From Sinorhizobium fredii USDA 257 (GTDB lineage Bacteria; Pseudomonadota; Alphaproteobacteria; Rhizobiales; Rhizobiaceae): DNA of 64,000 nucleotides. Positions 55,591-64,000 of the stretch are shown in pieces. Made by a program: the position numbers and the translations under genes. The notes below the pieces were generated by a model. That model saw only the letters and a program-made list of their open reading frames with translations. It did not search any database and was not told the origin of the DNA. Every line of letters begins with the position of its first letter. Within the stretch, counting starts at the first letter, position 1. The stretch is from assembly GCF_000265205.3 (NCBI RefSeq), contig NC_018000.1, positions 4,960,001 to 5,024,000 of the forward strand, in the 5' to 3' direction.

Positions 55591-57675
55591 TCAAACCTCC
55601 GTCTTGCGGGTGAGCACGATGCAGCCACGAGCGTTGACGTGGGCGTCGAACGCCGCCGACACGACGGTCGTGGTCTGCTTTTCGGAAAGGATCGCGGGAC
55701 CGGAGAACCCAGCCCCCGGCTTCAGGTCGTGACGCCAGTAAACGGGAACGACGGCTTCTTTTTTCCGGGCAGGGTCGTAGACATTCCGATCGCCGATCTT
55801 GTCAGGTTGATAGCGGGCGGGTTCCGCGGCCCCTGTGACGACGACGTCGGTCTTCGTCTCGACGAGAACCGTCCAGGTCAGGACTTCGATCTCGGCACCG
55901 GGGATCGTGCGGGAGAAGAGCCTCGCGTATGCCTTCTCGAATAGGACGCGCAAGGTCGAGGGACTGCTGGCGTCAAGCGCAGCGTTGGGCAGAGTGATCG
56001 AGACCTCGTGCCCCTGGCCGAGATAGCGCATGAACGCCGTCGCCGTTTCCTTTAGAGGACGGTCTCCCGCCCCGGCGCTGACAATCTTCTGCGCCTCCGC
56101 CGACATGGAGGCCAGGACCTCGTTGATGGCGACGTGATCAAAATCTCCGAGCTGCGCGTACTTGCTCCGCACGACTTCGAACGAGATCGGTGCTCGCAAA
56201 AATCCGACGGCGGAGCCGACCCCGGCGTCAGGCGGAATGATGACTTTTTCGATCCCGAGCTTCTCAGCGAGGCGGGCGATGTGGAGTGGGGCCGCGCCGC
56301 CGAACGCCACCATGGTGTAGTCAGCGAGATCGCGGCCGCCTTCCACCGCGTGAACGCGGGCGGCGTTCGCCATCGCCTCGTCGACGATCTCAGAGATCGC
56401 GCCAGCGCCGACATGCGCGGCACCTTCGAAGACCTCGCCGACTGCCCGTTTGATGCCCGCCTGCGCGCCTGCAGTGTCGAGTTCGATCCGCCCGGCCGCG
56501 AAGGCCTTGGGATCGATCTTGCCGAGCGTGAGGTCGGCATCCGTGACGGTCGGTTCATGTCCGCCGCGCCCGTAGCAGATCGGGCCGGGTTCGGAGCCCG
56601 CGCTGTCGGGGCCGACGGTCAAGCGCTTCATGGCGTCAAGTCGGGCGATTGAGCCGCCGCCGGCACCGATCTCCACCATCTCGATGACGGGAACGCGAAC
56701 CGGGAAGCCGCTGCCCTTCATGAAGCGGTCGCGCCTGTCGATCTCGAAGGTGCGGGTCGTCGTCGGCGCATGGTCGTCGATGAGGCAAATCTTGGCGGTG
56801 GTTCCGCCCATGTCGAACGAGAGCGCCCGCTCGATGCCGTTCTCGGCCGCCACATGGGCCGCCATGATCGCGCCGCCCGCGGGGCCACTTTCGACCAACC
56901 GGATCGGGAACTCGGCGGCCGTTCGGAGGGTGGTGAGACCACCGCCGGAGGTCATCAGATAGAGTGGGCAGTCGGTGCCGCGATTGGCCAGCTCCTTCTC
57001 GAGGCGGTCCAGGTACCCCGCCATGAGCGGCCGGACATAGGCGTTGGCCGTCACCGTCGAACACCGCTCGTATTCGCGGATTTCCGGGGAGACCTCGCTG
57101 GATATGCTGACGAGGAGCTGCGGCGCTTCTTCGTTGAGGATTTGCCGGACGCGACGCTCGTGCGTGCCATTGGCGTATGCGTGGATCAAGCAGACGGCGA
57201 CGCTCGCCACTTCGGCTTCGACGAGTGTGCGGGCGAGCTTCGAGACTGCGTTCTCATCGAGCGCCAGGAGGACAGAGCCGTCAGCGGCCAGGCGCTCGGG
57301 CACCGTGAAACGCAGGTCGCGGGGTGCGAGCGGCGCGGGCCGCTCGATCATGAGGTCGTACTGGTTATAACGGCTTTCGTCCGCGATCTCGATCGTGTCC
57401 CGGAAGCCCTCGGTCATAATGAGCGCTGTCTTGGCACCCTTCCGCTCGATGAGGGCGTTCGTCGCCAAGGTCGTCCCGTGCACGAAGTATTCAAGCTCGT
57501 CGTTCCGGATGCCCGCCTGGTCGAGGAGTTCCTGCGAGCCCTCGAGGATCGCCCGCTCGGGGGCGTCATGTGTCGTCAGCACCTTGAGCGTGGATCGGCC
57601 CTTGTCCGTCTCCAGGACGATGTCCGTGAACGTACCCCCAATGTCTACCGCCAGACGCGCTGTTTTCTCGGCCAT
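55591..57675 (-). CDS. hyuA: Hydantoinase A / oxoprolinase family protein
   Basis: 694 residues, full HyuA: N-terminal ATPase-like VDIGGTFTDIVLE, HGTTLATNALIERKGAKTAL, SGPAGGAIMAAHVA, FDMGGTTAKICLI. The Zn/metal-rich centre and C-terminal SRTIPGAEIEVLTW match the family. ATP-dependent ring-opening with HyuB. Divergent from the LysR gene, which likely regulates it from the 170-base gap. Confidence 0.94.
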   Translation of the reverse strand: MAEKTARLAVDIGGTFTDIVLETDKGRSTLKVLTTHDAPERAILEGSQELLDQAGIRNDELEYFVHGTTLATNALIERKGAKTALIMTEGFRDTIEIADESRYNQYDLMIERPAPLAPRDLRFTVPERLAADGSVLLALDENAVSKLARTLVEAEVASVAVCLIHAYANGTHERRVRQILNEEAPQLLVSISSEVSPEIREYERCSTVTANAYVRPLMAGYLDRLEKELANRGTDCPLYLMTSGGGLTTLRTAAEFPIRLVESGPAGGAIMAAHVAAENGIERALSFDMGGTTAKICLIDDHAPTTTRTFEIDRRDRFMKGSGFPVRVPVIEMVEIGAGGGSIARLDAMKRLTVGPDSAGSEPGPICYGRGGHEPTVTDADLTLGKIDPKAFAAGRIELDTAGAQAGIKRAVGEVFEGAAHVGAGAISEIVDEAMANAARVHAVEGGRDLADYTMVAFGGAAPLHIARLAEKLGIEKVIIPPDAGVGSAVGFLRAPISFEVVRSKYAQLGDFDHVAINEVLASMSAEAQKIVSAGAGDRPLKETATAFMRYLGQGHEVSITLPNAALDASSPSTLRVLFEKAYARLFSRTIPGAEIEVLTWTVLVETKTDVVVTGAAEPARYQPDKIGDRNVYDPARKKEAVVPVYWRHDLKPGAGFSGPAILSEKQTTTVVSAAFDAHVNARGCIVLTRKTEV

Positions 57676-57845
57676 GTGTCACCTTCCGCAAGTTCTTGCG
57701 CAATAGGTGCCAAGATCGGGCGGCGACCGAAAGCAATGAAACTGAAGGAGGTTGTTCCAACTCGGAATGCCGCGTCGCCCGGATTCCTATGGGGGAATGA
57801 TGGCGACCATGTTAGAACCGCCCTGACTGACGGGAGACGGTATCT

Positions 57846-58739
57846 ATGAGAATTCCCAGGCGTTTCTTGCCTCCGACGCATCTGCTGACGGCGCTGGAGG
57901 CATCTGCCCGGACAGGGAGCTTCACCGAGGCGGCCAAGGAGCTCGACCTGACGCAGAGCGCAGTCAGCCGTCAGATCAGGAATCTCGAGGACCAGATCGG
58001 CTTCGAGCTTTTCGTCCGGGAACATCAGACAATTCGGCTGACCGAGGCGGGTGCGAAATACGCCTACGAGGTGCGCCTCGCGCTTCGCCATATCGCTGCC
58101 GCATCGATGGGACTTCGGGCGAACCCACGGGCCAAGACCCTTAATGTCGCCACCGTTCCAGCGCTAGGAAATCGATGGCTTGTTCCCCGGCTCAAGGATT
58201 TCAACAAGAAGCACCCCGACGTGACGGTCAACATCTACACTCGACCCGAGGTGTTCGATTTCGCCGAACAGGCGATCGACGTAGCTGTCCATTTCGGTTC
58301 AGCCGACTGGATGGGGTGCAACGGCGTAGAGCTCATGGACGAGGCAATCGTGCCCATGGCGTCACCTGACCTGCTGGCCGAGGGGGAGTTCACGGTTCCG
58401 GCCGACCTCCTCGGCCATCCACTCCTGGTCTTGAGCTGCAGGCCCGACAGCTGGGAGACGTGGTTCACGCAGACCGAAGTCGAGTTCGACTTCATCCACG
58501 GCCCCATCTTCGACCAGATGGAGGCCTGCGCGGCCGCGGCGGTGAGCGGCGCGGGGATCGCCCTTCTGCCGAAGTTCCTTTTCCAGAGGGAGCTAAACAG
58601 TGGGCAGTTGAAGGTGGTGTTCGAAGACGCGATGCACAGCCGATTGAGCTACCGCGCGGTCTGGCCTGTCGAAAAGGAAAACAACGCGCTCCGCGGGCAG
58701 TTCGTGACATGGTTGGTCGACGAGCTTGCCCGCCGATGA
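57846..58739 (+). CDS. LysR-family regulator (GcvA-like)
   Basis: 297 residues. The helix-turn-helix spans AARTGSFTEAAKELDLTQSA-like sequence near 20-45, then RQIRNLEDQIGFELFVRE. The effector domain (LNVATVPALGNRWLVPRL, DVAVHFGSADW) is GcvA-type. It is divergent from hyuA, the usual layout for a regulator of the facing operon. Its stop overlaps the hydrolase start. Confidence 0.92.
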   Translation: MRIPRRFLPPTHLLTALEASARTGSFTEAAKELDLTQSAVSRQIRNLEDQIGFELFVREHQTIRLTEAGAKYAYEVRLALRHIAAASMGLRANPRAKTLNVATVPALGNRWLVPRLKDFNKKHPDVTVNIYTRPEVFDFAEQAIDVAVHFGSADWMGCNGVELMDEAIVPMASPDLLAEGEFTVPADLLGHPLLVLSCRPDSWETWFTQTEVEFDFIHGPIFDQMEACAAAAVSGAGIALLPKFLFQRELNSGQLKVVFEDAMHSRLSYRAVWPVEKENNALRGQFVTWLVDELARR

Positions 58740-59437
58740 CGATCCTCCTCGTGCCCGGCTTCATGCTGGATGGCGACCTTTGGCGCGACCTGCGCCCGGA
58801 ACTCGAACAATTCGGTTCCATCGTCGACGTCGACACCACCCGCGACGCCTCGATCGAGGATATGGCGGCGCGGGCTATCGCTTCAGTCGACGGGCCACTC
58901 CTACCGATCGGGTTCTCAATGGGCGGATATGTGGCGCGCGAAATCGCTCGGCGAGCGGCCGACCGTGTTCGGGGTCTTGTCCTGATCGCGACTTCGGCGA
59001 GAGGGGACTCGCCTGGGCAGGCGCAGCGAAAGGCATTTCATGCAAAGCAGCTCGCGGACAGTCGCTTCGGAGGATTGAAGAGGTCGGCCATCGCCAACTC
59101 GCTTCATTCGACGAGGGCCGAGGACGAAGAATTGATCGATCGCATCCAGGCGATGTCACGCCGCCTCGGTGGCGAGGTCTTTCGAGGACAATCTCTGCTG
59201 CCGCGGCACGGCGATCTTGAACGGCTCGGCGACATACGCTGCCCGACCCTGATACTGGCCGGTGACGGCGACCAAGTCCGCAGTCTCGCGGAAGCCAGGG
59301 AACTGCATGACAACATCCAAGGTTCAGAGCTGTCGGTGATCGAAGGGGCAGGCCACATGCTGCCAATGGAGGCCCCGAGCCGCGTATCGCGCATCATTGC
59401 CTCTTGGGTTGCAAACTTGAGAGCCGCTTCGGCATGA
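58736..59437 (+). CDS. Alpha/beta hydrolase
   Basis: 233 residues, ATG overlapping the LysR stop by 4 bases. VPGFMLDGDLW oxyanion region, nucleophile Ser in IGFSMGGYVA, Asp in LILAGDGDQV and His in IEGAGHMLPM. Soluble esterase or peptide/lactone hydrolase. Likely part of the hydantoinase-linked pathway by coupling to its regulator. Confidence 0.88.
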   Translation: MTILLVPGFMLDGDLWRDLRPELEQFGSIVDVDTTRDASIEDMAARAIASVDGPLLPIGFSMGGYVAREIARRAADRVRGLVLIATSARGDSPGQAQRKAFHAKQLADSRFGGLKRSAIANSLHSTRAEDEELIDRIQAMSRRLGGEVFRGQSLLPRHGDLERLGDIRCPTLILAGDGDQVRSLAEARELHDNIQGSELSVIEGAGHMLPMEAPSRVSRIIASWVANLRAASA

Positions 59438-59468
59438 CCGCTTTTGGCGCAGTCCGGTCGATTGCCGA

Positions 59469-60098
59469 TTATCGAAGAAGTCCATCGCGTCCGAACTCCT
59501 CCCATCCGACCAGGTTGGAGGCGACGTCTCCGTGTTCGGCTTCGGAATTTGACCCGCCCTTGGTGGTGTTTCTCAATGACCGCGTCAACTTCGCCTTGTA
59601 CGCAGCCCGTCTGCGGTTTTCGGCGGCAGCCGCCGCGTCTTCCTCGCGCCAATCTTCGACGACGCCCCCATCGAGAATGTCTCCGACAATCCTCGGATCG
59701 AAGACGTGAAACGTTATCTTCCTGGCGCGCCCGCGCAGCTTGACCGTTCGCGTTCCAGCACTTGGTAAGCGACCGTCGGCCAGCCAACGATGTCTTTCGC
59801 TCGTCTTGATCGTAAGGATGTCCTCGATCTCCCGCGGAATCACTGGAAGGGTCTCGATGTTTACCAACGCCTTGGCGACGATAGCCGATGCGGCGTGGAA
59901 TTCAGCCTTCTCGCTTGTGGACATCATAAGCGTGAGCTCGCGACCATCGAGATTGAGCGATTTCTTCGTGGCATGCGGAAGCCGCGCGCGAATTTCCAGA
60001 AGGATGCCCTTCATGCGGACGGATGAACCCAATGTTGCCGCTGGCGCTAGCACCCATGTCTTGAGCAGCTCGATGTGGTTCTTGTCGTGTTTCGGCAT
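59469..60098 (-). CDS. Conserved hypothetical protein with possible DNA-binding motif
   Basis: 209 residues from the ATG at 60098 (MPKHDKNHIELLKTWVLA); an in-frame ATG at 60161 would add 21 residues of plausible sequence. A segment IPREIEDILTIKTSERHRWLADGRLPSAG resembles a MerR-like or winged helix-turn-helix that reads a target. A basic end (RRRAAYKAKLTRSLRN) follows. Divergent from the small gene at 60220. Role unknown. Confidence 0.68.
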   Translation of the reverse strand: MPKHDKNHIELLKTWVLAPAATLGSSVRMKGILLEIRARLPHATKKSLNLDGRELTLMMSTSEKAEFHAASAIVAKALVNIETLPVIPREIEDILTIKTSERHRWLADGRLPSAGTRTVKLRGRARKITFHVFDPRIVGDILDGGVVEDWREEDAAAAAENRRRAAYKAKLTRSLRNTTKGGSNSEAEHGDVASNLVGWEEFGRDGLLR

Positions 60099-60219
60099 GA
60101 CGCCTAGATGGGTCGCTTCCTTTAGATCGTCAATGACGTCATGCTGTTGGAGACAGAGCATCCTCTAGGGTCAAGCAGAAAAATGTGGTAAGCGCCAGCC
60201 AAACAACAACAGGAGTGCA

Positions 60220-60456
60220 ATGGTGAGCGAACCGACCGTCGCAGATGCAATAAACCGCATTTATGAATCGCTCCGAGCGGACAATGCCGACATCGACGCG
60301 CATATCGCGACTCTCAAGGCAGCGTTGACGCGGGAGGGGTTGAAAGAGGCCGTCTTTGACCCGGCTAGGCTCGTGCAGAACAACCGTTCTGGCAGGAAGC
60401 TAATGCAGGCCTACTTTCGGCAGCGCGGCGTAACGGTCAAATACTCGGCTTCGTGA
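60220..60456 (+). CDS. Small conserved hypothetical protein
   Basis: 78 residues. AINRIYESLRADNADIDAHI then EAVFDPARLVQNNRSGRKLM and AYFRQRGVTVKYS. Such small proteins are widespread in rhizobial plasmids and islands, function unknown. ATG follows AACAGGAGTGCA, a good ribosome site. Confidence 0.75.
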   Translation: MVSEPTVADAINRIYESLRADNADIDAHIATLKAALTREGLKEAVFDPARLVQNNRSGRKLMQAYFRQRGVTVKYSAS

Positions 60457-60826
60457 TGCCGTCCCATGTCGTCAGACAGGCCGTAGTAGACGGTTGACCT
60501 GATCACCCAGCATTGGCCTTCAAACGCGAATTGAAGTGCCGCGTCCGTTCCGGGGCGCGACGCTGCCGAAGTAACTTGGCAGCTTTCGGCCGAAGCCGGC
60601 CGTTACAGGGCTCAAGTATGTCAGAGACGAGTGGGTAGCCGAAGAGCTGTTTTCGGCTATGCGTTGCTAGAAAGCTGTCGAAGACCCGGGCGAAAGCAAG
60701 TTCGGCATTGACGCCAGTCGTAGGACGGGCACCGTGTTGATATACGAATCGGTCTCGGTAGCGCACTAAATGAGTATTGCAGACACCCATATCCAGTTTT
60801 GATGAAGAATAGGGGAAGGTTTCGAA
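60457..60826. other. Intergenic stretch before the TIR gene
   Basis: 370 bases. A minus-strand frame (60503-60790) of 95 residues has no recognisable motif or ribosome site, so I do not call it. The ribosome site of the TIR gene (GGGGAAGG) is at the right end. Confidence 0.55.
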
Positions 60827-61534
60827 ATGGCTCGATGCACAGCACCATCACGTGGCCACCGCACAGCGAGTGGCAGAGCAGAGTGCCCTGCTTGCGGTGG
60901 TGGCTCTAGCCGGTATGGCGGGTACGGCTATGGGGGGTATTCGCGCCCGTCCCCGTCTTACTCCACTCCGTCATCTTACCCCTCTTCGTCGCCGCGTAGC
61001 GGCGGCGGGTCCGGCACTGTAAGAGCGAAGTGGTCGAAAGCCGGTTCCATAGTTTTGTATACACCCGTGGAAGTTAAGGCACTCACGCCAATCCGCGAAA
61101 CCGTCGAGAAGCGAGCGGAACTACCTGATCTTCGTGATGTCTTCCTATGTCACGCGTGGGCTGACCGGCTGGAAGACGCCACAAAACTCTACGATCTGCT
61201 CAAAGCTCGCAGTGTCTCCGTCTGGTTTAGCGAAAAGGACATTCCTCTTGGATCGTCGTTCCTTCGCGAAATTGATAGGGGATTAGCAAAGTCGCGCATC
61301 GGGATTGTGCTGGTGACACCCGCGCTGCTGCTTCGCCTTCCAACAGGGGGCGTTGCAGACCGAGAGCTTTCGGCGCTTCTCGCGACTGATCAACTCGTGC
61401 CCATCATTCATAATACGACTTATGATGCACTTCGCAATGTCAGTCCGCTGCTGGCCTCGCGAAACGGCCTGAGCACGGGGGAGGATACACTGGCGGGCGT
61501 TGCTGATAAGCTCGCTGATCTTGTTGCCACCTAG
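60827..61534 (+). CDS. TIR-domain protein with N-terminal zinc-ribbon-like motif
   Basis: 235 residues. The N-terminus ARCTAPSRGHRTASGRAECP-ACGG has Cys/His spacing of a small zinc motif, then a Gly/Tyr/Ser/Pro-rich linker to about residue 65. A TIR domain follows: DVFLCHAWADR, SVSVWFSEKDIPLGSSFLRE, IGIVLVTPALL, and DRELSALLATDQLVPI with the likely catalytic Glu. Bacterial TIR enzymes split NAD during phage infection. It lies 266 bases before qatA, in a defence cluster. Confidence 0.87.
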   Translation: MARCTAPSRGHRTASGRAECPACGGGSSRYGGYGYGGYSRPSPSYSTPSSYPSSSPRSGGGSGTVRAKWSKAGSIVLYTPVEVKALTPIRETVEKRAELPDLRDVFLCHAWADRLEDATKLYDLLKARSVSVWFSEKDIPLGSSFLREIDRGLAKSRIGIVLVTPALLLRLPTGGVADRELSALLATDQLVPIIHNTTYDALRNVSPLLASRNGLSTGEDTLAGVADKLADLVAT

Positions 61535-61800
61535 CTTGATTACGATGTTGGCTACAACGCTCGGTCTCGTCGTTTCACGCCTTACGCCATCTCTGACCTC
61601 CGGGGATGAGCCTCGCTTCTGCACCACGGTGGCGGACCGCGTTTGGCGGGCATGGTGGCACCTGGCGCAAGGATGGTCGAGATCGGCCGCGCAACTAAAA
61701 CATCCAGTGAATAATCACGGCGTTTATTCCTAATAGTTGTTGCTCTTCTTGACCACGCGTATTGGTAGACCCTATCTCTCCAAAAGGAGCGGGGGGAACC

Positions 61801-63576
61801 ATGTGGGCGGATAGCGAAAGCCAAACAGACTATCTCAACTACTCCGAAGTCTCGGAGATGATCTGCGACATGGTGTGCGACGACGCTATGCTTCCGATTT
61901 CACTCGGGGTCTACGGCACGTGGGGCGTCGGCAAGTCAAGCATTCTACAGTTGATCGGGAAGCAACTCGAGGCGGATAAGCGCAACCTCGTCGTGCCGTT
62001 CGACGCTTGGCTCTACCAGGACTTCGACGAGGCGAAATCGGCTTTGATGACGGTCATCGCGAAATCCGTGTACGAGGCCGCCCCGGAGACGTTGAAGGAG
62101 AAAGCCGCGAACTTCTATCGCCGTGTGAACAAGTTAAAGGTGCTGGGAATAGCGGCCGATGTTGGCGCGTTCTTTGCCGGCGTGCCGACTTTGGGAATGT
62201 TCGCGAAAGCCGCTGGCGCTGCGGGCGACATGTGGGACGGTACATCCGACGAAGAAGACATTACTGCGGTCAGGGAAGCGGCGGCCGAAGCCGAGAAGAG
62301 AACGACGGGGCTACTCAAACCCAAAGAGAAGCGGAACGCACCCGAAGAAATCGTAGCGTTTCGCAAAGACTTCAGCGAGTTGTTGTCAAAACTCGACCGA
62401 CGTCTAGTGGTCTTCGTCGATAATCTGGATCGATGCCTTCCGCCAAACGCGATCTCCACGCTCGAAGCCATGCGGCTCTTCCTCTTCCTACCCAAGACGG
62501 CATTCATCGTGGCCGCCGACGAAGACATGGTCCGGCTGGCAGTCGCAAAGCATTTCAAGGACCCGGGCGACCGCCATATTACCGACTACCTCGACAAGCT
62601 GATCCAGGTGCCGCTGCGCGTTCCGAAGCTCGGTCTGCAGGAAGTCAGGGCGTATCTTTTCATGTTGGCGGCGGCCAGGTCTGAAGTGGAACCCGCCAAG
62701 GTGGAAGACCTCAGGACGTTCCTCATCGAGAAACTCCGCCGCAGTTGGTCCGACGAGGCTCCTTTCGACGTAGACCGGGCTGCGGCAAACTTGGGCATCC
62801 CGGTCGGCCATGAGCTGCGTCGAACGCTCGAGACGATGGACAGGTTGGCTGACCTCCTCGCGCACTCGAACCAGGTAAACGGTAATCCGCGGATCGTGAA
62901 GCGCTTGCTGAACGTGGTCCGGATGAGAGCTTCGGTTGCGAGGCGTCGTGGCATGGCGCTGGACGAGTCGATCATAGCGAAGCTCGCCCTTTTCGAGAGG
63001 TGCACGGGAGAAGACGCCATCCGGACTCTGAATGCAATGATTAGCTCTGCGCCGGCCGGAAAGGCTCCGACGCTGACAGAGCTGGAAGCGATACCGGATG
63101 CGGTTCCCCCCGATCGCCTTCCGAAAGATTGGCAGCAGTATGCAGATTTCGTTTCGGATTGGCTGAAACTGCACCCGCCTCTCGGTGGCTTGGACCTGCG
63201 TCCGGCGGTCTATCTTTCGAGGGAGACAATGCCTGTCAGGGTTTCCATTCAGCGTCTGAGCGAGAAGACACGGAAGGCTATCGAAATTCTCCTCAAGACG
63301 GCAATTGCAACTTCTCCGGCATCGAAGGCGGCTATCGACGACATCGACCCTTCCGAAGTCGGAGACGCTATGGACGAGATCATAGCCGCCATGAAGAGAA
63401 ACCCGGACTGGAGCAAACTACGCCCCGATTTCCGTGGCGCACACCTTCTCGCCACGAAGGAAAAGATCGCCCATGACAAGCTGGTCGCCTTCATAAAGAG
63501 CCTGCCCAAGACTCCAAAGTGGATGGCAACCATGATGAAGGGCGACGGCAACAAGAGCGCGGGTAGCAAAGGCTGA
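61801..63576 (+). CDS. qatA: QatA-like KAP-family P-loop ATPase
   Basis: 591 residues from the ATG at 61801 (AGGAGCGGGGGG upstream). KAP-type NTPase: Walker A GTWGVGKSS near residue 40, VFVDNLDRCLPP Walker B near 210, DKLIQVPLRVP later. A hydrophobic stretch near 115-145 (AADVGAFFAGVPTLGMFAKAA) is the family's membrane-like insert. The next gene starts inside the stop and is QatB-like, so this is the ATPase of a Qat anti-phage system. QatC and QatD should follow. Confidence 0.87.
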   Translation: MWADSESQTDYLNYSEVSEMICDMVCDDAMLPISLGVYGTWGVGKSSILQLIGKQLEADKRNLVVPFDAWLYQDFDEAKSALMTVIAKSVYEAAPETLKEKAANFYRRVNKLKVLGIAADVGAFFAGVPTLGMFAKAAGAAGDMWDGTSDEEDITAVREAAAEAEKRTTGLLKPKEKRNAPEEIVAFRKDFSELLSKLDRRLVVFVDNLDRCLPPNAISTLEAMRLFLFLPKTAFIVAADEDMVRLAVAKHFKDPGDRHITDYLDKLIQVPLRVPKLGLQEVRAYLFMLAAARSEVEPAKVEDLRTFLIEKLRRSWSDEAPFDVDRAAANLGIPVGHELRRTLETMDRLADLLAHSNQVNGNPRIVKRLLNVVRMRASVARRRGMALDESIIAKLALFERCTGEDAIRTLNAMISSAPAGKAPTLTELEAIPDAVPPDRLPKDWQQYADFVSDWLKLHPPLGGLDLRPAVYLSRETMPVRVSIQRLSEKTRKAIEILLKTAIATSPASKAAIDDIDPSEVGDAMDEIIAAMKRNPDWSKLRPDFRGAHLLATKEKIAHDKLVAFIKSLPKTPKWMATMMKGDGNKSAGSKG

Positions 63577-64000
63577 TGGGCACATCCTCGTCATCAAGAG
63601 GCTCTGGTTCCAACCAGCCTATGGTGCCGCCTTGGGCTGACGACCAGCCGGGCGCGCCTGTGCCGCCACCACCGCCCAAACGCTTTCAGGCATTCAGGAC
63701 CTCGTTCGGAAAGTTTCTCAAAGGAGGCGACGGCGGCGACCTCCGCAAATCGCTCGGACACTATGCCCGGACGTCGACTGGAGGAAGCGCCGTCGGGCCG
63801 AGGCGTTTTGGGTCCGTCTACACGACGGGCGGCGATCTCTACGACGTCCTGAAATCGCTTGGAGGAGACGGAGGTGAGGCGGCGGAGCGAGGCCTGTCGA
63901 AGGAGTCTCTCGCCGGCCAGCCGCTTGACGTCGTCTGCCAAAGACTGGCTGAGACCCTCGCGCCGGAGAACGGCGACAGCGACAGGATACGCGAGGCCAT
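63576..64000 (+). CDS. qatB: QatB-like protein (3' truncated by window end)
   Basis: ATG at 63576 overlaps the qatA stop by one base (TGATG). The first ~140 residues are visible: GTSSSSRGSGSN then MVPPWADDQPG, RFQAFRTSFGKFLKGG, and GHYARTSTGGSAVGPRRFG. This N-terminal layout matches QatB of the QatABCD anti-phage system as I recall it. Biochemical role unknown. The rest lies beyond the window. Confidence 0.82.
   Translation, partial: MGTSSSSRGSGSNQPMVPPWADDQPGAPVPPPPPKRFQAFRTSFGKFLKGGDGGDLRKSLGHYARTSTGGSAVGPRRFGSVYTTGGDLYDVLKSLGGDGGEAAERGLSKESLAGQPLDVVCQRLAETLAPENGDSDRIREA

Noticed and set aside
60503..60790. 95-residue minus-strand frame before the TIR gene
   Set aside because: No ribosome site, motif or neighbour logic.

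Overview
This window looks like a chromosome or large-replicon segment of a rhizobial alphaproteobacterium (Rhizobium/Agrobacterium/Sinorhizobium relatives). The evidence is GC-rich codon use, a xylose-type ABC transporter with a single-domain ATPase, hydantoinase, HglS and LysR genes of the usual rhizobial kind, and two GTTC-N7-GTTC LexA boxes, the alphaproteobacterial form of the SOS operator. No 16S or marker gene is present, so genus-level placement is inference.

Layout. (1) 1-2083: ordinary backbone, the 3' part of a xylH-like permease, a xylG-like ATPase and a strong terminator. (2) 2242-2318: tRNA-Arg(CCG). Nearly everything after it reads as accessory DNA, so the tRNA is a candidate left edge of an island, but no integrase, transposase or att repeat was found. 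(3) 3346-9131: a complete His-Xaa-Ser (HXS) locus, with two radical-SAM maturases (HxsB, HxsC), HxsD, the HxsA repeat protein, a TIGR03982-like protein and a MauG-like di-haem protein, all tightly overlapping. (4) 9370-13750: secreted nuclease and small exported proteins, a 46-residue YHYH micro-gene, a broken site-2 protease and a convergent PIN/Phd-like pair.

(5) 13805-38879: dense accessory region. It holds two paralogous two-gene operons, each a TnsA-like protein without its nuclease residues plus a soluble FtsH-like AAA+ zinc protease. Each operon has a sigma70-type promoter whose -10 overlaps a LexA box. Between them lie a ~1,850-aa DUF4011/DUF3320 helicase-nuclease, three exported ClpP-like (COG3904-type) proteins, a run of PD-(D/E)XK, PD-(D/E)XK and GIY-YIG nucleases, an HNH-like protein, a CoiA-like protein and a calcineurin-type phosphoesterase. 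(6) 39237-44572: debris and small genes, namely a flagellin/VOC chimera, a trypsin-like protease with two PAN-like modules, GrpB, transglutaminase and AAC(6') genes, the last two framed by short repeats.

(7) 44573-59437: a catabolic block. HglS and a frameshifted D-2-hydroxyglutarate dehydrogenase form the last steps of lysine/2-oxoadipate breakdown. They are followed by RidA, a PLP trans-sulfuration-family enzyme, a DadA-type oxidase, a LysE exporter, a GlxA-type regulator, and an SDR/HyuB/HyuA operon facing a GcvA-like LysR gene and a hydrolase. (8) 59469-64000: two conserved small genes, then a defence cluster of a TIR protein and the start of a Qat system (qatA and the 5' part of qatB), cut by the window edge.

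The best candidate for an undescribed system is the duplicated SOS-controlled TnsA-like/FtsH-like operon. Several genes carry single-base frameshifts, three of them at homopolymers, so either decay or sequencing error must be considered.
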